Positions 1 through 10,060 of a DNA stretch of 64,000 bases are shown here, piece by piece (the first letter of the stretch is position 1; the number at the start of each line of letters is the position of its first letter). Under the pieces are notes generated by a model, which searched no databases, was not told where the DNA came from, and saw only the letters and a list, made by a program, of their open reading frames with translations. This DNA comes from Pseudoramibacter porci (lineage in GTDB: Bacteria > Bacillota > Clostridia > Eubacteriales > Eubacteriaceae): NCBI RefSeq assembly GCF_009696145.1, contig NZ_VUMO01000001.1, forward strand, positions 124,001 through 188,000. Direction: 5' to 3'. The position numbers and the translations under genes are program-made.

Positions 1-1
1 G

Positions 2-421
2 CTGAAGGCCGTGACGCACATTTTTTATTACTGGTCGGAACATCAGGCCGAAAATGACGAGGCCCTGGCCGTCTGCTTTCAGCTGAAGCTCACGCGCATT
101 CAAGGCCTCGGGCCAGAGCTTACGCATTGTGTACGCTGCGGCAAAAGGGAGGCGCTTTCAGGTTTTTCCATTCAAGACGGCGGGGCCGTCTGCAAGGACT
201 GCTTAAAACCAGGAGATGTACCGATTGAAGGCGCCTTGATCACAGAAATGCATCGGTGGATGTGCGAGCCGATCAAAACGGTGTGCCACACGAAATGGGA
301 TGACAGACGGGTGCGTCAGGGGCTCGATCTGATGGACCGCTACATTACGGCACAGCTTGGTCGGCGGACCAAGAGCTATCAATTTTACAAAGAATTATCG
401 GCCCAAAGCAGCAGGCAATGA
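2..421 (+). CDS. recO: DNA repair protein RecO, C-terminal part (5' end outside window)
   Basis: The reading frame is open from the window edge, so only the C-terminal ~139 residues are present. RecO helps load RecA by displacing SSB in the RecFOR recombinational repair pathway. The visible part has the helical C-terminal domain and a four-cysteine zinc-binding motif: CVRCGK, then VCKDC about 17 residues later. That motif is typical of many Firmicute RecO proteins. It ends with TGA at 419-421, 23 bases before the next gene on the same strand. The N-terminal OB fold cannot be checked. Confidence 0.8.
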   Translation: MKAVTHIFYYWSEHQAENDEALAVCFQLKLTRIQGLGPELTHCVRCGKREALSGFSIQDGGAVCKDCLKPGDVPIEGALITEMHRWMCEPIKTVCHTKWDDRRVRQGLDLMDRYITAQLGRRTKSYQFYKELSAQSSRQ

Positions 422-444
422 AATCCAAATAAAGGAGGACAACC

Positions 445-1821
445 ATGATAGAGAATCTTTCAGCACCCGGCGAATTGGAACAATGGTCCGAAGGCTGTAT
501 AGAAGCGCTGCAGAAGGGTGATTTCACCCGAATCCGCGTGCGCAATCACCGCCATCTGATCCTGGCGGAGTACGGGGCAGACGATATTTTGATTGATTTG
601 TCGAAAAAGGGGGCTGGCCGGGTGTATTTGCACATCGAGTCGACCTCCAAAGAAGTGCTTCGCTGGTTTAAATCCTGTGTGACGGATGCGATGATGAATG
701 TTCGGCCCAACCTCAATCCAAACGCCGAGCGCAGTCAGAGCAGCTACGCACAGCATCCCCAAAACGGCAGCCCGAGATCCTCGGCGCAGCCCAGCGGTCA
801 GAGCGCTTTCGATCAGGCTTACCGCAAGGCGCAGGCGGCTCGGCGCCAGGCCTCTCAGGAGGAACAGACGGCGAAGGCGCCTGATCTGGACGCAACGCGT
901 ATTGCGCCGGGGGTGTACCGGGAAGATCCTCTCGATTTAGACGCAACGCGTATTGCACAAAGTCCTTTTGAGCGGGCCAGAGACCGGCAGACGCTAACCC
1001 AACAGGCCGCGCAGGATGTCGAAATAGCAGCGGATGCTGCATATGATACGGACCCTTATGCCGACGAGGTCTTCTATGACGACAGCCCTTACGACGATTA
1101 CGAAGATCAAACTGCGGACTTTGCGCCGGTCGATTACGGCGATGAGACGCCGGAAAGCGCAACCCAGTATCTCGATTACCCTGAGGAGGATCCCTACACA
1201 GCGGATGACGACTACGCTGACGATTTTGACGATGGCTACGCAGCAGATGATGGCGGTGTCTACGATGACGGGTACGCAGACGATGCAGGGTACGATCCAG
1301 ATGGCGCTGTGTACGACGACCCATACGGCGACCCGGTCTATGAAAACGAGGCAGACGGCTACGATGAAGGGTATGAACCCGAGGCGCCTCAAACCCTTAG
1401 AGAAAAATGGGAGGCATTGACAGAAAAGACCTGGTTCTTAATTTTAATGCTCGCGGTTTTTCCGCCCTTGGGTTTGTATTTGATCTGGCATTACAGGCGA
1501 TGGACCGGCGGCAGGCGCGTGCTGGCGACGGCGATCGGCGTTGCGTATTTTCTGTTCGTTTGGCTCGGTTTTCTCGGCGTGAATACCGGAATCAACCGCG
1601 ACACCTTTACCAATCTGCGAAGCCAGACGAGCCAGTCCACCGGCAGCAATGTTCAGGACACGCCGGACACCGGTTCGGATTCGACGGACGCGTCAGATAG
1701 TGCCGATACGGCGGCTTCTGATACGACAAATTCGTCAGATACCACCGCCAACGATAACAATACGGTATTGGAACAGGCCGTCACCCAGTTCAATAACTGG
1801 GTTTCAAATCTCGTTCCGTAA
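445..1821 (+). CDS. Hypothetical Asp/Tyr-rich membrane protein
   Basis: I do not recognise the family. The 458-residue product has a compact N-terminal region of ~90 residues predicted to be mixed alpha/beta, then a Gln/Ala/Ser-rich linker holding two copies of the octamer DLDATRIA about 20 residues apart. An extremely acidic Asp/Tyr-rich tract follows (about residues 195-310). Two hydrophobic helices come next (about 328-350 and 355-380), then a Ser/Thr/Asp-rich tail. The layout suggests a membrane-anchored protein with long disordered segments. The start follows AAGGAGG with a 7-base spacer. A strong terminator follows directly, so it is the last gene of the recO transcript. Confidence 0.75.
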   Translation: MIENLSAPGELEQWSEGCIEALQKGDFTRIRVRNHRHLILAEYGADDILIDLSKKGAGRVYLHIESTSKEVLRWFKSCVTDAMMNVRPNLNPNAERSQSSYAQHPQNGSPRSSAQPSGQSAFDQAYRKAQAARRQASQEEQTAKAPDLDATRIAPGVYREDPLDLDATRIAQSPFERARDRQTLTQQAAQDVEIAADAAYDTDPYADEVFYDDSPYDDYEDQTADFAPVDYGDETPESATQYLDYPEEDPYTADDDYADDFDDGYAADDGGVYDDGYADDAGYDPDGAVYDDPYGDPVYENEADGYDEGYEPEAPQTLREKWEALTEKTWFLILMLAVFPPLGLYLIWHYRRWTGGRRVLATAIGVAYFLFVWLGFLGVNTGINRDTFTNLRSQTSQSTGSNVQDTPDTGSDSTDASDSADTAASDTTNSSDTTANDNNTVLEQAVTQFNNWVSNLVP

Positions 1822-1866
1822 AAAATCTCCAATCTCTGAAAAAATCAGGGATTGGAGATTTTTTTG
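1821..1866 (+). terminator. Rho-independent terminator after the Asp/Tyr-rich gene
   Basis: A long, nearly perfect inverted repeat (AAATCTCCAATC pairing with GATTGGAGATTT) is followed by a run of T. It lies between the convergent 445-1821 gene and pepD and could act on both strands. Confidence 0.85.
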
Positions 1867-1872
1867 ATAATT

Positions 1873-3332
1873 TTAGGCCAGCGCCTCGACAGCAGCCTTT
1901 AAAAATCCGTAAGTCCGTTGGAACGACGAAATGAACATGTGTTCGTTGGCCGTGTGGATGTCGATATTGTCCGGGCCGATGGATACGATGTCGAGATCCG
2001 GCAGCGCGTTAGCGAAAAGGGAACATTCGAGACCGCCGTGGATGACCAGCGGTACGAGGGTTTCGCCCGTCTGCGCCTTCCAGATGGCGGACAAGGTGTC
2101 AAGCAGGGGAGAGGTTTCCCTGCAGTCCACGCGGGGTAAGAACCGGATGCTTCGGTTGTGCCGCCGAGCAGATCGATGAGACGGGTTACCCGTTCGCAGA
2201 TGATATCTCGGGCGGTGTCGCGGTCGCTTCTGACGAGAAAGATCAGAGACAAAATCTTGTCCTCTGTTGCGGCGACGCCAAGGTTGAGGGAAGTATTGAC
2301 CGCGCCGGCGACCGAACGGTTCATCGCGACGACGCCGCAGGGTGCTGCGGCAAGGGCACCGAGCACACGATTTTCAGAATCCGGGTCAAGGACAGCCGCT
2401 TCAACCGATTCGGGCTCTGGAAAGTCGAGGGTGAACGTCAGATTTTGATCCCGTTCTCCGGCGATGGCGCGAAAAGTCTGCTGCAGGGTATTGACCATTT
2501 GGTCGAGGGTCACCCGTTCGCCCGGCGCGATGAGCAGGCGCGCTTCTGCCGAGGTCGGGATCGCGTTATCGCGTTCGCCGCCCTTAAAATCGACGATGGA
2601 GAAATCGATATCCTTCGCGATGGTACAGAGCGCGTCGGCAAGCACCTTGACGGCGTTTAAGCCGAAGCAGTCGACTTCGTCGCCGGAGTGGCCGCCGGCC
2701 AGACCCGAAACAGACAGCACTGCCGCGAGGCCCTTGGCTTTAACGCGGCGGATCGGCAGTGTGCTGGTCATGTGGGTGCCGCCGGCACAGCCGATCGTCG
2801 CCGTGCCTTCGTCTTCGGAGTCGAGGTTGATCATAGAGCGGGCGTCGGCAAATTGCTTGTAATTCAACGCGTAAGCGCCGTCCATGCCGACTTCTTCTTC
2901 CGTCGTGAAAACGAGGTACAGTTTTGGATGAACGAGGTCCGGCTCGTCGAGCAGGGCCAGCGCCATGGCAACACCTGCACCGTCGTCGGCGCCGAGTGTG
3001 GTGCCGTCGGCGTAAAGGTCGTCGCCTTTGACGACAAGGGTGATCGGATCGCTGTTGAAATCGTGAATGACGCCGGGTTTTGCGACGGTCACCATGTCCA
3101 GATGCCCTTGAAGAATGACCGGCGCGGCGCCCTCGTGGCCAGGGCTGGCCGGAACGGTAATGACGACGTTGCCGGCGCCATCTCGCGTGGCGTCCAGGTG
3201 CTTTTCTTCAGCGAAGGCCAGGATGGCGTCCGAAAGCTTTTCTGTATGGTAAGAGCCGTGAGGAATGTCCGCGATGGCTTTAAAATGCTTGAATAAATGT
3301 TCAGGTTTTAAATTTTTAAGTGGATCAGACAT
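1873..3332 (-). pseudogene. pepD: Aminoacyl-histidine dipeptidase PepD, frameshifted near its 3' end
   Basis: This is an M20-family beta-alanyl/aminoacyl-histidine dipeptidase, a cytosolic di-zinc peptidase. Visible motifs are HLDMV, the GADDGAG metal-bridge region, FTTEEEVG with the catalytic Glu, and GGHSGDE of the lid domain. From 3332 to about 2127 the frame is normal up to SYPAW. The expected C-terminal segment (VIHGGLEC, VSIGPDNIDIHTA) then continues in another frame down to the stop at 1873-1875. One missing G (GTGGAC where GTGGGAC is expected) explains the shift. Without correction the protein ends at 1899 with an unrelated tail. ATG 3332 is preferred over TTG 3350 because GGGAGG precedes it. 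Whether this is real decay or a sequencing error cannot be decided here. Confidence 0.85.
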
Positions 3333-3448
3333 CTTGATCCCTCCCTTCAATTCATTTCGGCTATTATATCAAATGCGCGCCGCGCCTGCTTGCTTTTACC
3401 CCCTATTTTTCATATAATAAAGGAAATTTAAATTATGGGAGAAATTCA

Positions 3449-4051
3449 ATGTTTTCAACAAATAAAGATCAAAAGCAGAGTTTGAGCTTTTTCGATCGCT
3501 TATTCGGCCACTGGTGGATGATGTTTATCGAAGGGATTTTGATGATCGCGGTGGGCATTGTGATTGCGGCTGTGCCCGGTTTTCGGACCTTGACGATTTT
3601 GATCCGCCTGGTCGGGATCGAACGGCTGATTGTCGGCTTTTTCTACTTGATTTTGAGCCTGCGCGATCCGATCGCGGGGATATTAATTTCCGGACAGGCC
3701 TTGGCGAATTTGATTCTCGGCTTTTTCCTAGCACTGATGCCGGGCTTTTTCTTAAGCATTTTCATTTTCTTAGTTGCGATTTGGGCGTTTATTTCCGGAA
3801 TCGGTATGCTCGTTCAAAACCGCGGCCCGCAGCGGTTGACGAGCCGGACGGTTGTCGGCATCCTTTTGATCGCCTTTGGACTTTTTGCCGGCATCAGTCC
3901 GGGCCATACGGCCAACGTGCTCGTGCTGGTATTCGCTGTGATGATTATCGTTTTTGGCGGCTACCTGTTGAATCGTTCTACGGACATGCGTAAAACCGAA
4001 AAGAAAATCGCAGAAGATGAAAAAGGCTACGACGATTACACGATTGAATAA
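3449..4051 (+). CDS. HdeD/DUF308 family integral membrane protein
   Basis: The 200-residue product is mostly hydrophobic, with about six membrane helices in three pairs, a short charged N-terminus containing the aromatic segment FGHWWMM, and a charged tail. This matches the HdeD/DUF308 family, whose E. coli member is linked to acid resistance and whose molecular function is unclear. It diverges from pepD, and mnmA follows 18 bases later on the same strand. The start has GGGAGAAATTC upstream, an acceptable ribosome site. Confidence 0.7.
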   Translation: MFSTNKDQKQSLSFFDRLFGHWWMMFIEGILMIAVGIVIAAVPGFRTLTILIRLVGIERLIVGFFYLILSLRDPIAGILISGQALANLILGFFLALMPGFFLSIFIFLVAIWAFISGIGMLVQNRGPQRLTSRTVVGILLIAFGLFAGISPGHTANVLVLVFAVMIIVFGGYLLNRSTDMRKTEKKIAEDEKGYDDYTIE

Positions 4052-5179
<1,128 letters not shown>

Positions 5180-5191
5180 TTGGAGGCGGCT

Positions 5192-6241
5192 ATGGCAAAA
5201 GACATGCACGCAAATCTGTCGACCCTTGTCTACATCGAGGACCCGGCGACACACAAGATTTTGATGCTCCACCGCGTGAAAAAAGATCACGACGTGAATC
5301 ACGGCAAGTGGATCGGCGTCGGCGGCCATTTTGAAGCCGATGAAAGCCCTGAAGAATGTCTGCTGCGCGAGGTGTGGGAAGAAACGGGACTGACGTTAAA
5401 GCGCTGGCAGTTTCAGGGAATCGTGACCTTTGTTTCAGGCGACGGCGTGACAGAATACATGCACCTGTTTACAGCGGATGATTTTTCGGGAACCCCTCAT
5501 CCCTGCAACGAAGGGGTGCTCAAATGGGTCGACAAGGATCAGATCTTAAATCTCAATCTCTGGGAAGGCGACCGAATCTTTTTTCGATTGATCCTTGAAG
5601 ATCCGGCATTTTTTTCACTCAAGCTGGTGTACGATGGGAAGGGCGGACTCGTCGAAGCCGTTCAGGACGGTCATCCCCTTGAGTTGTTTGATGTGTTAGA
5701 CGAAGACGGTCAACCGACTGGCATTGTCCGGGAACGGGGCGTCTGTCATCGAGACGGGAGCCTTCACGGCACAGTCCACATTTGGATTCTGCGCCGACAT
5801 CACGGAAAATGGCAGGTGCTTCTCCAGAAGCGGGCGGCTTGCAAGGACTCTAACCCGGGATGCTATGATATTTCTTCGGCAGGTCACATCTCAGCCGGCG
5901 ATACGCCGCTGCCTTCGGCGGTGCGCGAGGTGGGAGAAGAGCTCGGACTGAAGCTCACAGCTTCCGATCTTGTCGAAATCGGCCGGCACCGCGCCGGTTT
6001 TTCGTCCCATTTTCACGGTAAGCCCTTCGTTGATCAGGAGCTGAGCACGGTGTACCTGTGCACCAAAGCTTTTGACGCCGCTGACTTCAACCTCCAGGCC
6101 TCCGAGGTTGAGTCGGTCAAATGGTTCGATTTCGATGAAGCGGCGTCCGGTATCCGGGATGGCCGTATTCCCAATTGTATTTATGCCGATGAGTTCGATA
6201 TGGTGGCAGATGCACTGTCTGCCCGTGATTTTCTGAAATAA
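5192..6241 (+). CDS. Double-Nudix hydrolase (MutT-like plus IPP-isomerase-like domains)
   Basis: The product carries two Nudix domains. The first (about residues 5-140) has a full Nudix box, GHFEADE then REVWEETGL, and resembles 8-oxo-dGTP/MutT hydrolases. The second (about 165-345) begins LFDVLDEDG, like the Idi/YfcD group. Its box is GHISAGD then REVGEELGL, so the first Glu of the box is Asp. Such proteins hydrolyse nucleoside diphosphate-X compounds, and the substrate here is unknown. ATG 5192 is chosen over TTG 5180 because GGAGG lies five bases before it. It sits 12 bases after mnmA. Confidence 0.8.
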   Translation: MAKDMHANLSTLVYIEDPATHKILMLHRVKKDHDVNHGKWIGVGGHFEADESPEECLLREVWEETGLTLKRWQFQGIVTFVSGDGVTEYMHLFTADDFSGTPHPCNEGVLKWVDKDQILNLNLWEGDRIFFRLILEDPAFFSLKLVYDGKGGLVEAVQDGHPLELFDVLDEDGQPTGIVRERGVCHRDGSLHGTVHIWILRRHHGKWQVLLQKRAACKDSNPGCYDISSAGHISAGDTPLPSAVREVGEELGLKLTASDLVEIGRHRAGFSSHFHGKPFVDQELSTVYLCTKAFDAADFNLQASEVESVKWFDFDEAASGIRDGRIPNCIYADEFDMVADALSARDFLK

Positions 6242-6323
6242 TACGGGAAATGGCAAAGACTTTAGCAGAAGATACAGTCGGGATTCGCTATAATGAATAG
6301 AAAATGGAAAGGTGGCGGTAGAA

Positions 6324-6854
6324 ATGAAGAAGAATCCAATCGGTAGAATCGTCGTCCGCCGAGGCAGTGTGGCGGAATTGGCGGTGCCCTGCATCGTCTC
6401 GCCCACGGATCCGCAGCTTTCAGGAAAGGGCTTGACCGATCAGGCTGTACAGAAAGCCGGTGGACGAAAACTCGTCGAGGCTTGCCGCGAAATCGGTCAT
6501 TTAAACGTCGGTGAAGTCGCCATGACAGATGGTTTTCAAAGTGATGCCGACCATATCATCTTTACAGTCGGTCCGCAGTATACTGGAAAGCCTGAAGATA
6601 TCAAGGATTTGGCGGCGTGTTATCTGAATATTCTCGAGATGGTCAAAGAAAAGGACATCCACCAAGTCGTCATTCCGGCTATCAGCTGCGGCGGAGGAGG
6701 CTTTCCCATTGAGAAAGCGGCACCGCTGGCCATCGAAACCATCCGGAGCTGGCTGCGCCTCAACCCGGATTATTCCATTATCGTATTTGTCATCGGCATT
6801 ATCCCGGTGGTTTACGAAGCTTATTGGCAGTATTTAATGGATCATCCGTATTAA
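6324..6854 (+). CDS. Macro-domain protein
   Basis: The 176-residue product is essentially one macro domain. It opens GRIVVRRGSVAEL and continues with PCIVSPTDPQLSGKGLTD, where families usually have VNAAN. The C-terminal glycine-rich phosphate loop reads PAISCGGGGFP. Macro domains bind or hydrolyse ADP-ribose, ADP-ribosyl groups or ADP-ribose phosphates. The usual Asn pair of the adenosine-side loop is replaced (SPTD), so hydrolase activity is uncertain. ATG 6324 follows AAAGGTGG. The GDSL-hydrolase gene begins 24 bases downstream. The KptA-type domain encoded at 32.5 kb would yield a macro-domain ligand, but the two genes are far apart. Confidence 0.7.
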   Translation: MKKNPIGRIVVRRGSVAELAVPCIVSPTDPQLSGKGLTDQAVQKAGGRKLVEACREIGHLNVGEVAMTDGFQSDADHIIFTVGPQYTGKPEDIKDLAACYLNILEMVKEKDIHQVVIPAISCGGGGFPIEKAAPLAIETIRSWLRLNPDYSIIVFVIGIIPVVYEAYWQYLMDHPY

Positions 6855-6878
6855 TAAGATTTATCAAGGAACAAAGCA

Positions 6879-7547
6879 ATGACGAAAATCATTTGTTATG
6901 GGGATTCCAATACCTATGGCTACGATCCGCGGATGGGGGGCAGCGGTCGCTACGACGCGGCGCATCGATGGCCAGAAGTCATGGCGGAGCGGCTCAGCGC
7001 TGCGGGAAAGACGGTCGACGTCGTCAACGCCGGTTTTCCAGGGCGGACGCTGTCGACGATTCTTTACCCGGATTATTACGGCCACGGAGTGGATTTATTT
7101 ACGACGTCAATGCGCGGATACGCGCTTTTCGACTGGCTGTTTGTTATGCTGGGCAGCAACGATGTTTTAAGGCCGGACTCAGTCGAATGTGTGACCGGCC
7201 GAATGGCCGATCTCATCGACGAAGCGGCCGCCTCCAATTGGTGGACGGACGGGTCACAGATTCTTTTGATGGCGCCGCCGCAGATCGGCAGAGAGGTGGA
7301 CGCGCCGGCGGACGCTTTTTTGGGCGGCTATTGTTCGGCCCTAGGCGAGACGACGCTTGACGGTTTTGCAAAGAAAAGCCGAAAGCTCAGAGCGGCGTAC
7401 CGCAGACTGGCTGAAGCGAAAAACGTTCACTTCTTTGACGCAGGCGAAGTTGCTGAAACGGGTCAGGTCGATTATATTCATTTGACTGAGAAAAGCCAGC
7501 AGCAGCTTGGCCAGGCGATGGGGCAAGTGGCTCTAAATTTGATTTAA
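6879..7547 (+). CDS. SGNH/GDSL-family hydrolase
   Basis: The 222-residue protein belongs to the SGNH esterase/lipase superfamily. Block I is CYGDSNTYG with the nucleophilic Ser near residue 9, block III is MLGSNDVL with the oxyanion Asn, and the C-terminal DYIHLTEKS supplies the Asp-His pair. There is no signal peptide, so it should act in the cytosol, perhaps as an esterase or thioesterase. Its last 15 bases overlap the convergent HAD gene. Confidence 0.85.
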   Translation: MTKIICYGDSNTYGYDPRMGGSGRYDAAHRWPEVMAERLSAAGKTVDVVNAGFPGRTLSTILYPDYYGHGVDLFTTSMRGYALFDWLFVMLGSNDVLRPDSVECVTGRMADLIDEAAASNWWTDGSQILLMAPPQIGREVDAPADAFLGGYCSALGETTLDGFAKKSRKLRAAYRRLAEAKNVHFFDAGEVAETGQVDYIHLTEKSQQQLGQAMGQVALNLI

Positions 7548-8207
7548 ACAAACGCCTTCAAGGGAGCGGACGGCTGCATCTGTAATACACACGATTTGCG
7601 GCCAGTCGCTTTGATTGGCCGGATCGTAGACTGCAAGCGTTGGAAAGCCCGCGGTGTGCGCGGTTGTGAGGGCGGTCAGGTTATCTTCGACGACAAGGGT
7701 TGACGAGGGTTTTGAATGAATGGCCTCAGCGGCAGCAAGAAAAATTTTCGGAGAAGATTTGCCGGCGCGGATTGCCGGATCCTGATCGGTGAGAATGGCA
7801 GCGAAGCAATCTAGGATATTCAAGCGCGAAAAGGCTGCGCGGATCAGCGCCCGATCGCCGACAGAAGCCACAGCAAGGGGCATCTGCGCCGCAAGGGTCT
7901 GCACAAAGTTCAGGGCGCCGGGCTTGAGCGGCGCTTCCTTTCGGTAGAAGGCGGCGATTTCGTTCAAGATCGCCTGCTGAATGGCATCGATGGACAAACT
8001 TAAGCGGTAGTGTTCTTTGAGATAAGCGCTGCTTTGATCGAGGGTCATGTCAAACAGCAGCTCCCCGAGTCCAGGCTCTGGTGTGATGCCGAGTGTACTC
8101 AAAACGCGGGCACCGACGTCGTGCCAGATAGGCATGGTGTCGAGCAATGTGCCGTCCACATCTAGAACCGCGCCGGTGAGACCATTTAAATTTATTTTCT
8201 TTTTCAT
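7533..8207 (-). CDS. HAD-superfamily phosphatase (beta-phosphoglucomutase-like)
   Basis: The 224-residue HAD hydrolase has the nucleophile motif LDVDGTLLDT, a helical cap, the conserved Ser in VASVGD, Lys in AGKSSPKIF, and the acidic motif VVEDNLTAL. The arrangement matches the beta-phosphoglucomutase/phosphatase-like subfamily with a type 1 cap. Substrates are usually sugar or nucleotide phosphates, and the specific one is not evident. It overlaps the GDSL hydrolase tail to tail and diverges from the thioesterase gene. Confidence 0.85.
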   Translation of the reverse strand: MKKKINLNGLTGAVLDVDGTLLDTMPIWHDVGARVLSTLGITPEPGLGELLFDMTLDQSSAYLKEHYRLSLSIDAIQQAILNEIAAFYRKEAPLKPGALNFVQTLAAQMPLAVASVGDRALIRAAFSRLNILDCFAAILTDQDPAIRAGKSSPKIFLAAAEAIHSKPSSTLVVEDNLTALTTAHTAGFPTLAVYDPANQSDWPQIVCITDAAVRSLEGVCLNQI

Positions 8208-8289
8208 GATTTTCTTTTCTTTCTTAATCTTTTGCGGTATGGTAGATACAAATAGTTTATCAAAAAAACTGAATAAAGTAGGGCTTATT

Positions 8290-8727
8290 ATGAAAACTTC
8301 AAAAGAAAATCAAGTCGATATCCAGGAACTCAAAAAAATTCTTGAGATCCGGAACCAGGAAAATGCGTTTTCCAACGAAATGGGCATTCGGGGAACGGTT
8401 ATCAAAAAAGGTTACGCGGAAACGGAACTGGTCCTTGCGCCCAAGCACTTTAATTTAAATCATTCTGTGCACGGCGGCTGCCTTTATACCTTGGCAGATA
8501 ATGCCGGCGGCGCCTGTGCCTCCTCCCATGGGCAGCGGGTGGCGACGCTGTGCGGCGATCTTCAATTCATGCGTCCGGCCATCGACTGCAAAAAATTGAC
8601 GGCTGTCGCGCGGGAAAAGAAAGCGGGCAAGCGTGTCATTGTTGTGGACATCAGCATTTATGACGAAGAAGGTACTGAAATTGCCTGCGGCTTGTTTGAT
8701 TACGCGAAAATGAAGATGAAATACTGA
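8290..8727 (+). CDS. Hotdog-fold PaaI-type acyl-CoA thioesterase
   Basis: The product (145 residues) has the PaaI/HGG-thioesterase pattern. HFNLNHSVHGGCLYTLADNAGG contains the HGG motif and the catalytic acidic residue on the central helix, then GDLQFMRPA follows. Such enzymes hydrolyse acyl- or aryl-CoA thioesters. The start ATG 8290 begins the conserved region. Further upstream in-frame starts would run into the divergent HAD gene and lack a ribosome site. The aldo/keto reductase gene follows 14 bases later with its own GGAGAGG. Confidence 0.75.
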   Translation: MKTSKENQVDIQELKKILEIRNQENAFSNEMGIRGTVIKKGYAETELVLAPKHFNLNHSVHGGCLYTLADNAGGACASSHGQRVATLCGDLQFMRPAIDCKKLTAVAREKKAGKRVIVVDISIYDEEGTEIACGLFDYAKMKMKY

Positions 8728-8741
8728 AAGGAGAGGAAAAT

Positions 8742-9908
8742 ATGCTCTATCAAAATTTCCAAAACGTTTCCTTATCGGCGTTGGGATTCGGCGGGATGCG
8801 GCTGCCGGTCATTGACGGCGACGACGCCAGAATCGATGGCTTAAAGGGCGCTGAGATGGTCGATTCCGCGATTCGCGCGGGGATCAATTATTTCGACACG
8901 GCCTGGGGTTATCACCACGGAAAATCCGAAAAGTTTTTTGGAAATGTGTTGATCAATTATCCCCGGGACAGTTATTTCTTAGCGTCCAAATTTCCGGGAT
9001 ACGACACGACGAATTTCCCGAAGGTCCGCGAAATTTTTGAGGAACAGCTCAAAAAATGTCGGACGAAATATTTTGATTTTTATTTATTCCACAACGTCAA
9101 CGAAAGTAACATTGATTTTTACTTAGATCCAAAATACGGCGTACGGGATTATTTGGTCGAACAGCGGCGCAGCGGCCGTATCCGGCATCTGGGATTTTCT
9201 GCGCACGGCGAACTGCCAACGATTAAACGCTTCCTCGAAGCTTACGGCGACGATTTAGAATTCATGCAGATTCAGTTAAACTGGATCGACTGGACGTTCC
9301 AAGACGCCAAGGACAAGGTGGCACTGGCACGGGAATTCGATCTGCCCATCTGGGTCATGGAGCCCCTGCGCGGCGGCAAGCTGGCTCAGCTGTCAGACGA
9401 GGCCATGGCCAAGCTCGAGGCGCTTCGTCCGGAAGTCTCGGCAGCAGAATGGGGATTCCGCTTCTTGCAGACCATTCCGGAGGTCAAACTCATCCTCTCT
9501 GGAATGAGCACCCTCGGCCAGCTGGAACGCAACTGCGCGATGTTCTCCGATGAAAAACCGCTGAATGAAGAAGAATGGAACGCGCTTCAGCAGATTGCAC
9601 GTGAAATGATTGAAAAAGAAGAAGTACCGTGCACAGCCTGTCATTATTGTGTTGAGCATTGTCCGAAGGGTCTCGATATTCCAAAATTGATCGCGCTTTA
9701 CAACGAACAGCATTTCACTGGAGGCGGGTTTATCGCACCGATGCGCTTGTCGACGATGGGGGAAGGGCATCTTCCCTGTGACTGTATTGCCTGCCACAGC
9801 TGTGAAAAGGTCTGTCCGCAGAATATCAAGATTTCCGAAGTGATGAAAAAGTTCACCGATGAGCTGCTTCAAAACGACAGATTTCAGGCCGCGAAAGAAA
9901 CTGTGTAA
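8742..9908 (+). CDS. Aldo/keto reductase with C-terminal 2x[4Fe-4S] ferredoxin domain
   Basis: The 388-residue protein combines an aldo/keto reductase TIM barrel (LGFGGMRLP, then the catalytic-Asp segment FDTAWGYHHG) with a C-terminal ferredoxin-like domain. The domain holds two cysteine clusters, CTACHYCVEHCP and CIACHSCEKVCP. This architecture is common in strict anaerobes and suggests electron exchange between ferredoxin and a carbonyl substrate, although the substrate is unknown. A terminator follows within ten bases. Confidence 0.9.
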   Translation: MLYQNFQNVSLSALGFGGMRLPVIDGDDARIDGLKGAEMVDSAIRAGINYFDTAWGYHHGKSEKFFGNVLINYPRDSYFLASKFPGYDTTNFPKVREIFEEQLKKCRTKYFDFYLFHNVNESNIDFYLDPKYGVRDYLVEQRRSGRIRHLGFSAHGELPTIKRFLEAYGDDLEFMQIQLNWIDWTFQDAKDKVALAREFDLPIWVMEPLRGGKLAQLSDEAMAKLEALRPEVSAAEWGFRFLQTIPEVKLILSGMSTLGQLERNCAMFSDEKPLNEEEWNALQQIAREMIEKEEVPCTACHYCVEHCPKGLDIPKLIALYNEQHFTGGGFIAPMRLSTMGEGHLPCDCIACHSCEKVCPQNIKISEVMKKFTDELLQNDRFQAAKETV

Positions 9909-9916
9909 AAATTAGG

Positions 9917-9948
9917 ACAAGCTCCAAATTTCGGGGCTTGTTTTTTTA
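9917..9948 (+). terminator. Rho-independent terminator after the aldo/keto reductase
   Basis: An eight-base-pair stem (CAAGCTCC with GGGGCTTG, one G-T pair) is followed by seven T. Confidence 0.8.
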
Positions 9949-10060
9949 AAATAAAAATGACTGCAATAATCTGAATAATTTGAAAGAATTTTAAATGAAT
10001 GGTTAAACATTTAAAATAAATTATGTTAAACTAGATAAAGTAAAAGAATGGAGGAAAAAA

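Noticed and set aside
713-1324. Long Arg/His-rich frame on the minus strand opposite the Asp/Tyr-rich gene
   Set aside because: It is the mirror of the repetitive GAT/GAC/TAC codons of the + strand gene, has no ribosome site and shows low-complexity composition.
1040-1380. Possible DNA repeat array or CRISPR
   Set aside because: The repetition comes from Asp/Tyr codons in a protein-coding tract. There are no constant repeats with unique spacers of even length.
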